A stretch of DNA of 64,000 bases from Hydractinia symbiolongicarpus (lineage: Eukaryota; Cnidaria; Hydrozoa; Anthoathecata; Hydractiniidae). The first letter of the stretch is position 1. Each line of letters starts with the position of its first letter. Both the position numbers and the translations under genes were made by a program. The notes under the pieces are model-generated. The model did no database searches, had not been told where the DNA came from, and was given only the letters and a program-made list of their open reading frames with translations. Shown here piece by piece: positions 1-12,456 of this stretch. Where the stretch lies: positions 21,206,001-21,270,000 of the forward strand of contig NC_079876.1 of the NCBI RefSeq assembly GCF_029227915.1, in the 5' to 3' direction.

Positions 1-789
1 TGAACAAATGATTGAATGAAAAAGTAAATCAATGAACGAATGATTGAATAAATGAATAAATGAACGAATAAATGAATGAATGGATGATAGAACAAATGAA
101 TGATTGAATGAATGAATGAATGAACAAATGAATGATTGAATGAATGAATGAATGACAGAATGAATGAATGAATGAATGGATGGATAAATGAGTGAATGAA
201 TGAATGAATGAATTAATGAAGGAATAAATAAATGAATAAAAGAATAAATGAATGAATGACAGAATGAATGAATGATTGAATGAATGAATGAATGAATGAA
301 TGAATGAATGAATGAATTGATAAATGAATGAATGACAGAATGAATGAATGAATGAATAAATGAACAAATGAATTAATGAACAAATGATTGAATGAAAAAA
401 TAAATCAATGAACGAATGATTAAATAAATAAATAAATGAACGAATAAATGAATGAAAGAATGAATGAATGAATAAATGAATGACAGAATGAATGAATGAA
501 TGAATGGATGGATAAATGAGTGAATGAATGAATGCATGAATTAATGAAGGAATAAATAAATAAATAAAAGAATAAATGAATGAATCACAGAATGAATGAA
601 TGATTGAGTGAATGAATGAATGAATGAATGAATGAATGAATGAGTTGATGAATGAATGAATGACAGAATGAATGAATGAATGAATGAATGAATGAATGAA
701 TGGATGGATAAATGAGTGAATGAATGAATGAATGAATGAATGAATGAATGAGTGGATAAATGGATAAATGACTGAACGAAGAAATGAAT
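1..789 (-). repeat. GAAT/ATTC satellite spacer, left edge
   Basis: Degenerate GAAT tetranucleotide array whose ATTC strand is the minus strand. The first 100 bases are a reverse-complement module G, variant a (GATAGAACAAATG), cut by the window edge. A second module G lies near 384-445. The GACAGAATG variant (TCTGTC on the other strand) recurs near 152, 258, 333, 482, 586 and 661 and spaces the pure tetramer runs. The block ends in GAATGAATG runs that lead into core A. No gene is seen; open frames on the minus strand only reflect a stop-free tetramer. Confidence 0.9.
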
Positions 790-1265
790 GAGGGAGTGAG
801 GAATAATTAATGAATTACTTAATGATTCCCGAAAAAACTTTGTTACACGAATTTCTGTATGTGAAATTTTGAACGAATAAATGAACAAATGAATGAATAA
901 AATAACAATAAGTGAACGTGTTTATGGCCGACTCAAATTTGCCACACGAACTTCTGTATATGGATTTCTTGACGAATGAATAAATAAATGGATGAATGAA
1001 CAAATGAATGATTGAATGACGAAATAAGAAGCAAGGGAAAAATTTTATGATAAAAAAATTAATGGTCAAATAAGATTTGCTTTGTGAAATTTTGTATTCG
1101 ATTTTTTGAATGAAGGAATTATAGAATAACCAAATGAATGTTTGCATACATGACGAAATAAATAGAAGAACCAATAATTGATTGAATGAGTAAAAAATTG
1201 GTGAATAACGTAATGGCTCAATATTATATGCTACACGAATTTGTGTATCTAAATGTTACAGGAAA
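790..1265 (-). repeat. core A (subfamily F)
   Basis: Conserved non-tetranucleotide island read on the minus strand from GTTACAGGAAA (right) to GAGGGAGTGAGG (left). It is F subfamily (GATTCCCGAAAAAAC). At about 476 bp it is 11 bp shorter than most copies, because one of two adjacent ATTAATTTTTC-like blocks is missing. It carries private changes (CATACATGACGAAAT) and the TTTCCTGTAAC end shared with core 21 and, approximately, cores 5 and 7. It contains the four ATACA-type units. No product is inferred. Confidence 0.92.
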
Positions 1266-2430
1266 TGAATGAACAAATAAATTAATGAACAAATGATTAA
1301 ATGAAGAATTATGTGAATGAATGAATAAATAAATGAATAAATGAATAAATGAATAAATGAATAAATGAATAAATGAATAAATGAATAAATGAATAAATGA
1401 ATAAATGAATAAATGAATAAATGAATAAATGAATAAATGAATAAATGAATAAATGAATAAATGAATAAATGAATAAATGAATAAATGAATAAATGAATAA
1501 ATGAATAAATGAATAAATGAATAAATGAATAAATGAATAAATGAATAAATGAATAAATGAATAAATGAATAAATGAACAAATGAATAAATGAATAAATGA
1601 ATAAATGAATAAATGAATAAATGAATAAATGAATAAATGAATAAATGAATAAATAATTTGATGAATGAATTAATTGATAAATGACTGAATGAAGGATTGA
1701 ATGATTGAATTATTGAATGAATGATTGAATGATTGATTGAATGAATGATTGAACGAATGATTGAATGGATAAATGAGTGAAATAATGAAGGAATGAATAA
1801 ATGCATAAATGAATGAATGAATGACTGAATGGATGAATGTACGAATGCATGAATGAATAAATGAATGAATAAATGAATGAATGAATAAAAGAATGAATGA
1901 TTAAATGAATGAATGAATGAAAGATTTAATGAATGAATAAATGAATGAATGAATGATTTAATGGATGAATGATTGAATGAATGAATGATTTAATGAATGA
2001 ATGAATGATTGAATGAATGAATGAATGAATTACTGAACAAATGATTGAATGAATAAATAAATGAATGAACGAATGTTTGAATGAATAAATAAATGAAGGA
2101 ATGAATAAATGAAAGAATGAATGAATGAATGAATGACAGAATGAATGAATGAATGGATGGATAAATGAGTGAATGAATGAATGAATGAATTAATGAAGGA
2201 ATAAATAAATGAATAAAAGAATAAATGAATGAATGACAGAATGAATGAATGAATGAATGATTGAGTGAATGAATGAATGAATGAATGAATGAATGAATTG
2301 ATGAATGAATGAATGACAGAATGAATGAATGAATGAATGAATGGATGGATAAATGAATGAATGAATGAATGAATGAATGAATGAATGAATGAATGGATAA
2401 ATGGATAAATGACTGAACGAAGAAATGAAT
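1266..2430 (-). repeat. spacer between cores A and B
   Basis: Satellite spacer of 1165 bp. In order it holds a short tetramer run, the octanucleotide array at 1323-1655, a reverse-complement module K (about 1656-1805, with ATGCAT at its end), marker Y near 1838 (GTACGAATGCAT), ATTTAATG-rich tetramers, module P near 2030-2095 (TTACTGAACAAATG) and GACAGAATG-spaced tetramer runs up to core B. The same module order occurs between cores C and D and, inverted, between cores 1 and 2. Confidence 0.88.
1323..1655 (-). repeat. octanucleotide array 1, (GAATAAAT)n
   Basis: Near-perfect tandem array of GAATAAAT, about 41 units, with a single interrupted unit (GAACAAAT) near 1575, about 80 bp from the module K end. 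The homogeneity contrasts with the degenerate tetramer around it and suggests recent slippage or expansion. The interrupted unit sits at the same relative position in arrays 2 and 3, so the three arrays share ancestry. Confidence 0.95.
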
Positions 2431-2917
2431 GAGGGAGTGAGGAATAATTAATGAATTACTTAATGATTCCCGAAAAAACTTTGTTACACGAATTTCTGTA
2501 TGTGAAATTTTGAACGAATAAATGAACAAATGAATGAATAAAATAACAATAAGTGAACGTGTTTATGGCCGACTCAAATTTGCCACACGAACTTCTGTAT
2601 TTGGATTTTTTAACGAATGAATAAATAAATGGATGAATGAACAAATGAATGATGGAATGACGAAATAAGAAGCAAGGGAAAAATTTTATGATAAAGAAAT
2701 TAATGAAAAATTAATGCTCGAATAAGATTTGCTTTGTGAAATTTTGTATTCGATTTTTTGAATGAAGGAATTATAAAATAACCAAATGAATGTTTGCATA
2801 AATGACGGAATAAATAGAAGAACGAATAATTGATTGAATGAGGAAAAAATTGGTGAATAACGTAATGGCTCAATATTATATGCTACACGAATTTGTGTAT
2901 CTAAATGTTAGAGGAAA
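2431..2917 (-). repeat. core B (subfamily F)
   Basis: F-subfamily core of 487 bp on the minus strand. Diagnostic variants are GCTCGAATAAG in place of GGTCG, and CTGTATTTGG in the second ATACA unit; both are shared with cores D and 1 only. Private changes are GATAAAGAAATT and GATGGAATGACG. It is bounded by GAGGGAGTGAGG and GAGGAAA. The full set of internal units is present. Confidence 0.93.
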
Positions 2918-5340
2918 TGAATGAACAAATGAATTAATGAACAAATGATTGAATGAAGAAATATGTGAATGAATGAATGAATGACTGAATGGATGAATGT
3001 ACGAATGCATGAATGAATAAATGAATGAATAAATGAATGAATGAATAAAAGAATGAATGATTGAATGAATGAGTGAGTGAAAGATGTAATGAATGAATGA
3101 TTGAATGAATGAATGAATGAATGATTGATCAAATTAATTATTGAAGGAATAATTAAATGAATAAATGAATGAATGGATAAATGAATAAAAGAATAAATGA
3201 ATGAATGACAGAATGAATGAATGATTGAATGAATGAATGAATGAATGAACGAATGAATGAATGAATGAATGAATGAATGAATGAATGAATGAATGAATGA
3301 ATGAATGAATTGATAAATGAATGAATGACAGAATGAATGAATGAATGAATGAATAAATGAACAAATGAATTAATGAACAAATGATTGAATGAAAAAATAA
3401 ATCAATGAACGAATGATTGAATAAATAAATAAATGAACGAATAAATGAATGAATGGATGAAAGAACAAATGAATAATTTGATGAATGAATGAATGAACAA
3501 ATGAATGATTGAATGAATGAATGAATTAATGAAGGAATAAATAAATGAATGATTGAATGAATGAATGGATGAATGTACGAATGCATGAATGAATGAATGA
3601 ATAAATGAATGAATGATTTAATGAATGAATGATTGAATGAATGAATGATTGAATAAATAAATAAATGAACGAATAAATGAATGAATGGATGAAAGAACAA
3701 ATGAATAATTTGATGAATGAATGAATGAACAAATGAATGATTGAATGAATGAATGAATTAATGAAGGAATAAATAAATGAATGATTGAATGAATGAATGG
3801 ATGAATGTACGAATGCATGAATGAATGAATGAATAAATGAATGAATGATTTAATGAATGAATGATTGAATGAATGAATGATTGAATGAATGAATGAATGA
3901 ATGATTTAATGAATAAATGATTGAATGAATGAATGAATGAATGAATTAATGAAATAAATGAATAAATGAATGAATAAATGGATGAATGAACAAATGAATG
4001 ATTGAATGAATGAATGAATGAATGAACAAATGAATGATTGATCGAATGAATTATTGAAGGAATAATTAAATGAATAAATGAATGAATGAATGAATGGATA
4101 AATGAATAAGTGAATGAATGAATGAATGAATGAATTAATGAATAAATGAACAAATGAATTAATGAACAAATGATTGAATGAAAAAATAAATCAATGAACG
4201 AATGATTGAATAAATAAATAAATGAACGAATAAATGAATGAATGGATGAAAGAACAAATGAATAATTTGATGAATGAATGAATGAACAAATGAATGATTG
4301 AATGAATGAATGAATTAATGAAGGAATAAATAAATGAATGATTGAATGAATGAATGGATGAATGTACGAATGCATGAATGAATGAATGAATAAATGAATG
4401 AATGATTGAATGAATGAATGAATGAATGAATGAATGAATGATTTAATGAATAAATGATTGAATGAATGAATGAATGAATGAATGAATGAATTAATGAAAT
4501 AAATGAATAAATGAATGAATAAATGGATGAATGAACAAATGAATGATTGAATGAATGAATGAATGAACAAATGAATGATTGATCGAATGAATTATTGAAG
4601 GAATAATTAAATGAATAAATGAATGAATGAATGAATGGATAAATGAATAAGTGAATGAATGAATGAATGAATGAATTAATGAATAAATAAATAAATGAAT
4701 AAATGAATTTATGAATTGATGAATGAATTAATTGATAAATGACTGAATGAATGATTGAATGATTGAATTATTGAATGAATGATTGATTGATTGAATGAAT
4801 GATTGAATGAATGATTGAATGGATAAATGAGTGAAATAATGAAGGAATGAATAAATGCATAAATGAATGAATGAATGACTGAATGGATGAATGTACGAAT
4901 GCATGAATGAATGAATGAAGAAATGAATGAATGAATGAAAGAATGAATGATTTAATGAATGAATGATTGAATGAATGAATGAATGATTTAATGAATGAAT
5001 GATTGAATGAATGAATGAATGAATGGATAAATGAATAAGTGAATGAATAAATGAATGAATGAATGAATGAATGAATTAATGAATAAATGAACAAATGAAT
5101 TAATGAACAAATGATTGAATGAAAAAATAAATCAATGAACGAATGATTGAATAAATGAATAAATGAACGAATAAATGAATGAATGGATGATAGAACAAAT
5201 GAATGATTGAATGAATGAATAAATGAACAAATGAATGATTGAATGAATGAATGAATTAATGAAGGAATAAATAAATAAATGAATGAATGAATGACAGAAT
5301 GAATGAATGAATGGATGAATGACTGAAGGAACGAATGAAT
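2918..5340 (-). repeat. spacer between cores B and C
   Basis: Shuffled satellite modules, ATTC on the minus strand. Marker Y copies lie near 2998, 3575, 3807, 4360 and 4893. Module D (GATTGATCGAATG) lies near 4030 and 4570, with a diverged form (GATCAAATTAATTATTG) near 3127. Module G copies lie near 3375, 4165 and 5105. A 232-bp direct duplication is annotated separately. The stretch from about 5000 to 5340 matches the region right of core 2 in inverted orientation; left of about 5000 the match breaks down. No gene. Confidence 0.85.
3421..3884 (-). repeat. 232-bp direct duplication
   Basis: Two adjacent copies, 3421-3652 and 3653-3884. Landmarks shift by exactly 232 bp: AAATGAACGA at 3431 and 3663, and GTACGAATGC at 3575 and 3807. 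Each copy holds a partial module G, a TAATTTGATG variant, a marker Y and an ATTTAATG block. This is a local tandem duplication nested in the larger spacer. Confidence 0.85.
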
Positions 5341-5827
5341 GAGGGAGGGAGGAATAATTAATGAATCACTTAATGATTCTTGAAAAAACTTGGTTACACG
5401 AATTTCTGTATGTGAAATTTTGAACGAATAAATGAACAAATGAATGAATCAAATAACAATAAGTGAACGTGTTTATGGCCGACTCAAACTTGCCACACGA
5501 ACTTCTGTATATGGATTTTTTAACGAATGAATAAATAAATGGATGAATGAACAAATGAATGATTGAATGACGAAATAAGAAGCAAGGGAAAAATTTTATG
5601 ATAAAAAAATTAATGAAAAATTAATGGTCGAATAAGATTTACTTTATGAAATTTTGTATTCGATTTTTTGAATGAAGGAGTTAAAGAATAACCAAATGAA
5701 TGTTTGCATAAATGACGGAATAAATAGAAGAACGAATAATTGATTGAAGGAGGAAAAAATTGGTGAATAAAGTAATGGCTCAATATTATATGCTACACGA
5801 ATTTGTGTATCTAAATGTTAGAGGAAA
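5341..5827 (-). repeat. core C (subfamily Q)
   Basis: The only Q-subfamily core on the minus-strand side (GATTCTTGAAAAAACTTGG). Two variants, AAGTAATGG (other cores mostly have ACGTAATGG) and GAGGGAGGGAGG (others GAGGGAGTGAGG), are shared only with core 2. This identifies the pair as the two arms of an inverted duplication. Length is 487 bp, with all internal units present. Confidence 0.93.
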
Positions 5828-6952
5828 TGAATGAACAAATGAATTAATGAACAAATGATTGAATGAAGAATTATGTGAATGAATGAATAAATTAATGAAT
5901 GAATAAATTAATGAATAAATGAATAAATAAATAAATGAATAAATGAATAAATGAATAAATGAATAAATGAATAAATGAATAAATGAATAAATGAATAAAT
6001 GAATAAATGAATAAATGAATAAATGAATAAATGAATAAATGAATAAATGAATAAATGAATAAATGAATAAATGAATAAATGAATAAATGAACAAATGAAT
6101 AAATGAATAAATGAATAAATGAATAAATGAATAAATGAATAAATGAATAAATGAATAAATGAATAATTGAATAAATAATTTGATGAATGAATTAATTGAT
6201 AAATGACTGAATGAAGGATTGAATGATTGAATTATTGAATGAATGATTGAATGATTGATTGAATGAATGATTGAACGAATGATTGAATGGATAAATGAGT
6301 GAAATAATGAAGGAATGAATAAATGCATAAATGAATGAATGAATGACTGAATGGATGAATGTACGAATGCATGAATGAATAAATGAATGAATAAATGAAT
6401 GAATAAATAAAAGAATGAATGATTAAATGAATGAATGAATGAAAGATTTAATGAATGAATAAATGAATGAATGAATGATTTAATGGATGAATGATTGAAT
6501 GAATGAATGATTTAATGAATGAATGAATGATTGAATGAATGAATGAATGAATTACTGAACAAATGATTGAATGAATAAATAAATGAATGAACGAATGTTT
6601 GAATGAATAAATAAATGAAGGAATGAATAAATGAAAGAATGAATGAATGAATGAATGACAGAATGAATGAATGAATGGATGGATAAATGAGTGAATGAAT
6701 GAATGAATGAATTAATGAAGGAATAAATAAATGAATAAAAGAATAAATGAATGAATGACAGAATGAATGAATGAATGATTGAGTGAATGAATGAATGAAT
6801 GAATGAATGAATGAATTGATGAATGAATGAATGACAGAATGAATGAATGAATGAATGAATGGATGGATAAATGAATGAATGAATGAATGAATGAATGAAT
6901 GAATGAATGAATGAATGGATAAATGGATAAATGACTGAACGAAGAAATGAAT
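5828..6952 (-). repeat. spacer between cores C and D
   Basis: Same module order as the A-B spacer: a short tetramer run with ATTAATG variants, octanucleotide array 2 (5913-6178), module K (about 6180-6325), marker Y near 6361, module P near 6553-6612, then GACAGAATG-spaced tetramers. It is 1125 bp long, against 1165 bp for the inverted counterpart between cores 1 and 2. The 40-bp difference equals five octamers. Confidence 0.88.
5913..6178 (-). repeat. octanucleotide array 2, (GAATAAAT)n
   Basis: Near-perfect GAATAAAT array of about 33 units with one GAACAAAT unit near 6089 and a GAATAATT unit at its right end. It is the inverted counterpart of array 3 (12075-12374), which has about four or five more units, so length changed after the inverted duplication. 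Confidence 0.95.
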
Positions 6953-7439
6953 GAGGGAGTGAGGAATAATTAATGAATTACTTAATGATTCCCGAAAAAA
7001 CTTTGTTACACGAATTTCTGTATGTGAAATTTTGAACGAATAAATGAACAAATGAATGAATAAAATAACAATAAGTGAACGTGTTTATGGCCGACTCAAA
7101 TTTGCCACACGAACTTCTGTATTTGGATTTTTTAACGAATGAATAAATAAATGGATGAATGAACAAATGAATGATTGAATGACGAAATAAGAAGCAAGGG
7201 AAAAATTTTATGATAAAAAAATTAATGAAAAATTAATGCTCGAATAAGATTTGCTTTGTGAAATTTGGTATTCGATTTTTTGAATGAAGGAATTATAGAA
7301 TAACCAAATGAATGTTTGCATAAATGACGGAATAAATAGAAGAACGAATAATTGATTGAATGAGGAAAAAATTGGTGAATAACGTAATGGCTCAATATTA
7401 TATGCTACACGAATTTGTGTATCTAAATGTTAGAGGAAA
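6953..7439 (-). repeat. core D (subfamily F)
   Basis: F-subfamily core of 487 bp on the minus strand. It shares GCTCGAATAAG and CTGTATTTGG with cores B and 1. The variant AAATTTGGTATTCG (other cores have AAATTTTGTATTCG) is shared with core 1 alone, making D and 1 the closest pair across the polarity switch. Confidence 0.94.
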
Positions 7440-7960
7440 TGAATGAACAAATGAATTAATGAACAAATGATTGAATGAAGAAATATGTGAATGAATGAAT
7501 GAATGACTGAATGGATGAATGTACGAATGCATGAATGAATAAATGAATGAATAAATGAATGAATGAATAAAAGAATGAATGATTGAATGAATGAGTGAGT
7601 GAAAGATTTAATGAATGAATGATTGAATGAATGAATGAATGAATGATTGATCAAATTAATTATTGAAGGAATAATTAAATGAATAAATGAATGAATGGAT
7701 AAATGAATAAGTGAATGAATGAATGAATGAATCAATGAATTAATGAATAAATGAACAAATGAATTAATGAACAAATGATTGAATGAAAAAATAAATCAAT
7801 GAACGAATGATTGAATAAATGAATAAATGAACGAATAAATGAATGAATGGATGATAGAACAAATGAATGATTGAATGAATGAATGAATGAACAAATGAAT
7901 GATTGATCGAATGAATTATTGAAGGAATAATTAAATGAATAAGTGAATGAATGAATGAAC
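7440..7960 (-). repeat. spacer from core D to the polarity switch
   Basis: GAAT-strand satellite ending at the switch. It holds a marker Y near 7521, the diverged module D (GATCAAATTAATTATTG) near 7645, module G variant a near 7770-7865 and a standard module D near 7900-7935. Apart from the last stretch it is the reverse complement of about 10300-10804, including the rare ATTCATTGATTCATTC variant. Confidence 0.88.
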
Positions 7961-7966
7961 AATCAT
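7955..7966. other. polarity switch / inversion junction
   Basis: Plus-strand sequence changes abruptly from GAATGAATGAAC to AATCATTCATTTG at about 7960/7961. Left of here C is rare; right of here G is rare. There is no spacer, gene or target-site duplication at the joint, and the joined sequences are not an immediate palindrome. The longer inverted homology (7960 leftward against about 10300 rightward) leaves a loop of about 2.3 kb. Confidence 0.95.
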
Positions 7967-10804
7967 TCATTTGTTCATTCATTCATTCATTCAATCATTC
8001 ATTTGTTCATTCATCCTTTTTGTCATTCATTTATTCATTTATTTCATTAATTCATTCATTCATTCATTCATTCATTCATTCAATCATTTATTCATTAAAT
8101 CATTCATTCATTCATTCATTCAATCATTCATTCATTCAATCATTCATTCATTTATTCATTCATTCATTCATGCATTCGTACATTCATCCATTCATTCATT
8201 CAATCATTCATTTATTTATTCCTTCATTAATTCATTCATTCATTCAATCATTCATTTGTTCATTCATTCATTCATCAAATTATTCATTTGTTCTTTCATC
8301 CATTCATTCATTTATTCGTTCATTTATTTATTTATTCAATCATTCGTTCATTGATTTATTTTTTCATTCAATCATTTGTTCATTAATTCATTTGTTCATT
8401 TATTCATTAATTCATTCATTCATTCATTCATTCACTTATTCATTTATCCATTCATTCATTCATTCATTTATTCATTTAATTATTCCTTCAATAATTCATT
8501 CGATCAATCATTCATTTGTTCATTCATTCATTCATTCAATCATTCATTTGTTCATTCATCCATTTATTCATTCATTTATTCATTTATTTCATTAATTCAT
8601 TCATTCATTCATTCATTCATTCATTCAATCATTTATTCATTAAATCATTCATTCATTCATTCATTCATTCATTCAATCATTCATTCATTCAATCATTCAT
8701 TCATTTATTCATTCATTCATTCATGCATTCGTACATTCATCCATTCATTCATTCAATCATTCATTTATTTATTCCTTCATTAATTCATTCATTCATTCAA
8801 TCATTCATTTGTTCATTCATTCATTCATCAAATTATTCATTTGTTCTTTCATCCAATCATTCATTTATTCGTTCATTTATTTATTTATTCAATCATTCGT
8901 TCATTGATTTATTTTTTCATTCAATCATTTGTTCATTAATTCATTTGTTCATTTATTCATTCATTCATTCATTCATTCATTCTGTCATTCATTCATTTAT
9001 CAATTCATTCATTCATTCATTCATTCATTCATTCATTCATTCATTCATTCATTCATTCATTCGTTCATTCATTCATTCATTCATTCAATCATTCATTCAT
9101 TCTGTCATTCATTCATTTATTCTTTTATTCATTTATTTATTCCTTCATTAATTCATTCATTCATTCACTCACTCATTTATCCATCCATTCATTCATTCAT
9201 TCATTCTGTCATTCATTCATTCATTTATTTATTTATTCCTTCATTAATTCATTCATTCATTCAATCATTCATTTGTTCATTCATTCATTCAATCAATCAT
9301 TCATTTGTTCTATCATCCATTCATTCATTTATTCGTTCATTTATTCATTTATTCAATCATTCGTTCATTGATTTATTTTTTCATTCAATCATTTGTTCAT
9401 TAATTCATTTGTTCATTTATTCATTCATTCATTCATTCTGTCATTCATTCATTTATCAATTCATTCATTCATTCATTCATTCATTCATTCATTCATTCAT
9501 TCATTCATTCATTCATTCATTCAATCATTCATTCATTCTGTCATTCATTCATTTAATTATTCCTTCAATAATTCATTCGATCAATCATTCATTTGTTCAT
9601 TCATTCATTCATTCAATCATTCATTTGTTCATTCATCCATTTATTCATTCATTTATTCATTTATTTCATTAATTCATTCATTCATTCATTCATTCATTCA
9701 ATCATTTATTCATTAAATCATTCATTCATTCATTCATTCAATCATTCATTCATTCAATCATTCATTCATTAAATCATTCATTCATTTATTCATTCATTCA
9801 TTCTTGCATTCGTACATTCATCCATTCATTCATTCAATCATTCATTTATTTATTCCTTCATTAATTCATTCATTCATTCAATCATTCATTTGTTCATTCA
9901 TTCATTCATCAAATTATTCATTTGTTCTTTCATCCATTCATTCATTTATTCGTTCATTTATTTATTTATTCAATCATTCGTTCATTGATTTATTTTTTCA
10001 TTCAATCATTTGTTCATTAATTCATTTGTTCATTTATTCATTCATTCATTCATTCATTCATTCTGTCATTCATTCATTTATCAATTCATTCATTCATTCA
10101 TTCATTCATTCATTCATTCATTCATTCATTCGTTCATTCGTTCATTCATTCATTCATTCATTCAATCATTCATTCATTCTGTCATTCATTCATTTATTCT
10201 TTTATTCATTTATTTATTCCTTCATTAATTCATTCATTCATTCACTCACTCATTTATCCATCCATTCATTCATTCATTCATTCTGTCATTCATTCATTCA
10301 TTTATTTATTTATTCCTTCATTAATTCATTCGTTCATTCAATCATTCATTTGTTCATTCATTCATTCAATCAATCATTCATTTGTTCTATCATCCATTCA
10401 TTCATTTATTCGTTCATTTATTCATTTATTCAATCATTCGTTCATTGATTTATTTTTTCATTCAATCATTTGTTCATTAATTCATTTGTTCATTTATTCA
10501 TTAATTCATTGATTCATTCATTCATTCATTCACTTATTCATTTATCCATTCATTCATTTATTCATTTAATTATTCCTTCAATAATTAATTTGATCAATCA
10601 TTCATTCATTCATTCATTCAATCATTCATTCATTAAATCTTTCACTCACTCATTCATTCAATCATTCATTCTTTTATTCATTCATTCATTTATTCATTCA
10701 TTTATTCATTCATGCATTCGTACATTCATCCATTCAGTCATTCATTCATTCATTCACATATTTCTTCATTCAATCATTTGTTCATTAATTCATTTGTTCA
10801 TTCA
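7961..10804 (+). repeat. spacer from the polarity switch to core 1
   Basis: ATTC on the plus strand, no core in 2.8 kb. Module G copies lie near 8346, 8900, 9365, 9980 and 10440; module D near 8490, 9565 and a diverged form near 10570; marker Y near 8174, 8728, 9815 (here CTTGCATTCGTAC) and 10717. TCTGTC-spaced tetramer runs lie near 8982, 9100, 9206, 9438, 9538, 10063 and 10180. A CTTTTTGTC variant near 8017 is private. From about 10300 the sequence mirrors the left arm. Confidence 0.87.
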
Positions 10805-11291
10805 TTTCCTCTAACATTTAGATACACAAATTCGTGTAGCATATAATATTGAGCCATTACGTTATTCACCAATTTTTTCCTCATTCAATCAATTATTCGT
10901 TCTTCTATTTATTCCGTCATTTATGCAAACATTCATTTGGTTATTCTATAATTCCTTCATTCAAATAATCGAATACCAAATTTCACAAAGCAAATCTTAT
11001 TCGAGCATTAATTTTTCATTAATTTTTTTATCATAAAATTTTTCCCTTGCTTCTTATTTCGTCATTCAATCATTCATTTGTTCATTCATCCATTTATTTA
11101 TTCATTCGTTAAAAAATCCAAATACAGAAGTTCGTGTGGCAAATTTGAGTCGGCCATAAACACGTTCACTTATTGTTATTTTATTCATTCATTTGTTCAT
11201 TTATTCGTTCAAAATTTCACATACAGAAATTCGTGTAACAAAGTTTTTTCGGGAATCATTAAGTAATTCATTAATTATTCCTCACTCCCTC
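10805..11291 (+). repeat. core 1 (subfamily F)
   Basis: First plus-strand core, from TTTCCTCTAAC to CTCACTCCCTC. It carries CGAGCATTAAT, CCAAATACAG and AATACCAAATTTC, the complements of the core D variants, plus a private CAAATAATCG in place of CAAAAAATCG. It is therefore the inverted counterpart of core D. Confidence 0.94.
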
Positions 11292-12456
11292 ATTCATTTC
11301 TTCGTTCAGTCATTTATCCATTTATCCATTCATTCATTCATTCATTCATTCATTCATTCATTCATTCATTCATTCATTTATCCATCCATTCATTCATTCA
11401 TTCATTCATTCTGTCATTCATTCATTCATCAATTCATTCATTCATTCATTCATTCATTCATTCATTCACTCAATCATTCATTCATTCATTCTGTCATTCA
11501 TTCATTTATTCTTTTATTCATTTATTTATTCCTTCATTAATTCATTCATTCATTCATTCACTCATTTATCCATCCATTCATTCATTCATTCTGTCATTCA
11601 TTCATTCATTCATTCTTTCATTTATTCATTCCTTCATTTATTTATTCATTCAAACATTCGTTCATTCATTTATTTATTCATTCAATCATTTGTTCAGTAA
11701 TTCATTCATTCATTCATTCAATCATTCATTCATTCATTAAATCATTCATTCATTCAATCATTCATCCATTAAATCATTCATTCATTCATTTATTCATTCA
11801 TTAAATCTTTCATTCATTCATTCATTTAATCATTCATTCTTTTATTTATTCATTCATTTATTCATTCATTTATTCATTCATGCATTCGTACATTCATCCA
11901 TTCAGTCATTCATTCATTCATTTATGCATTTATTCATTCCTTCATTATTTCACTCATTTATCCATTCAATCATTCGTTCAATCATTCATTCAATCAATCA
12001 TTCAATCATTCATTCAATAATTCAATCATTCAATCCTTCATTCAGTCATTTATCAATTAATTCATTCATCAAATTATTTATTCAATTATTCATTTATTCA
12101 TTTATTCATTTATTCATTTATTCATTTATTCATTTATTCATTTATTCATTTATTCATTTGTTCATTTATTCATTTATTCATTTATTCATTTATTCATTTA
12201 TTCATTTATTCATTTATTCATTTATTCATTTATTCATTTATTCATTTATTCATTTATTCATTTATTCATTTATTCATTTATTCATTTATTCATTTATTCA
12301 TTTATTCATTTATTCATTTATTCATTTATTCATTTATTCATTTATTCATTTATTTATTTATTCATTTATTCATTAATTTATTCATTCATTAATTTATTCA
12401 TTCATTCACATAATTCTTCATTCAATCATTTGTTCATTAATTCATTTGTTCATTCA
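11292..12456 (+). repeat. spacer between cores 1 and 2
   Basis: 1165 bp in the order TCTGTC-spaced tetramers, module P (about 11650-11705), TTAAATC-rich tetramers, marker Y near 11884, module K (about 11925-12070), octanucleotide array 3 and a short run with ATTAATTT variants before core 2. It is the reverse complement of the C-D spacer apart from array length and tetramer-run lengths. Confidence 0.88.
12075..12374 (+). repeat. octanucleotide array 3, (ATTCATTT)n
   Basis: About 37 near-perfect units of ATTCATTT with one TTGTTC interruption near 12160 and a lone TTTATTTATTT slip near 12353. It is the inverted counterpart of array 2. The shared interruption close to the module K end, together with different total length, shows growth or loss at the core-proximal side. 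Confidence 0.95.

Noticed and set aside
790-1265. Core as a MITE or other transposon
   Set aside because: No terminal inverted repeats or target-site duplications are visible at its ends (TTTCCTCTAAC and CTCACTCCCTC). Copies move with flanking modules in block duplications, not as single insertions.
1323-1655. Telomeric repeat
   Set aside because: GAATAAAT is not a known telomere motif. No TTAGGG, TTAGG or similar G-rich repeat is present, and the G-poor strand asymmetry alone is not evidence of a telomere.
7955-7966. Replication origin inferred from the sharp skew switch
   Set aside because: The skew change comes from inverted repeat orientation. No origin motifs or genes accompany it, so the bacterial skew logic does not apply.
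29-7982. Similar open frames on the minus strand in the left arm
   Set aside because: Same cause: here the ATTC strand is the minus strand. The strand change of open frames at about 7960 follows the inversion and is not gene organisation.
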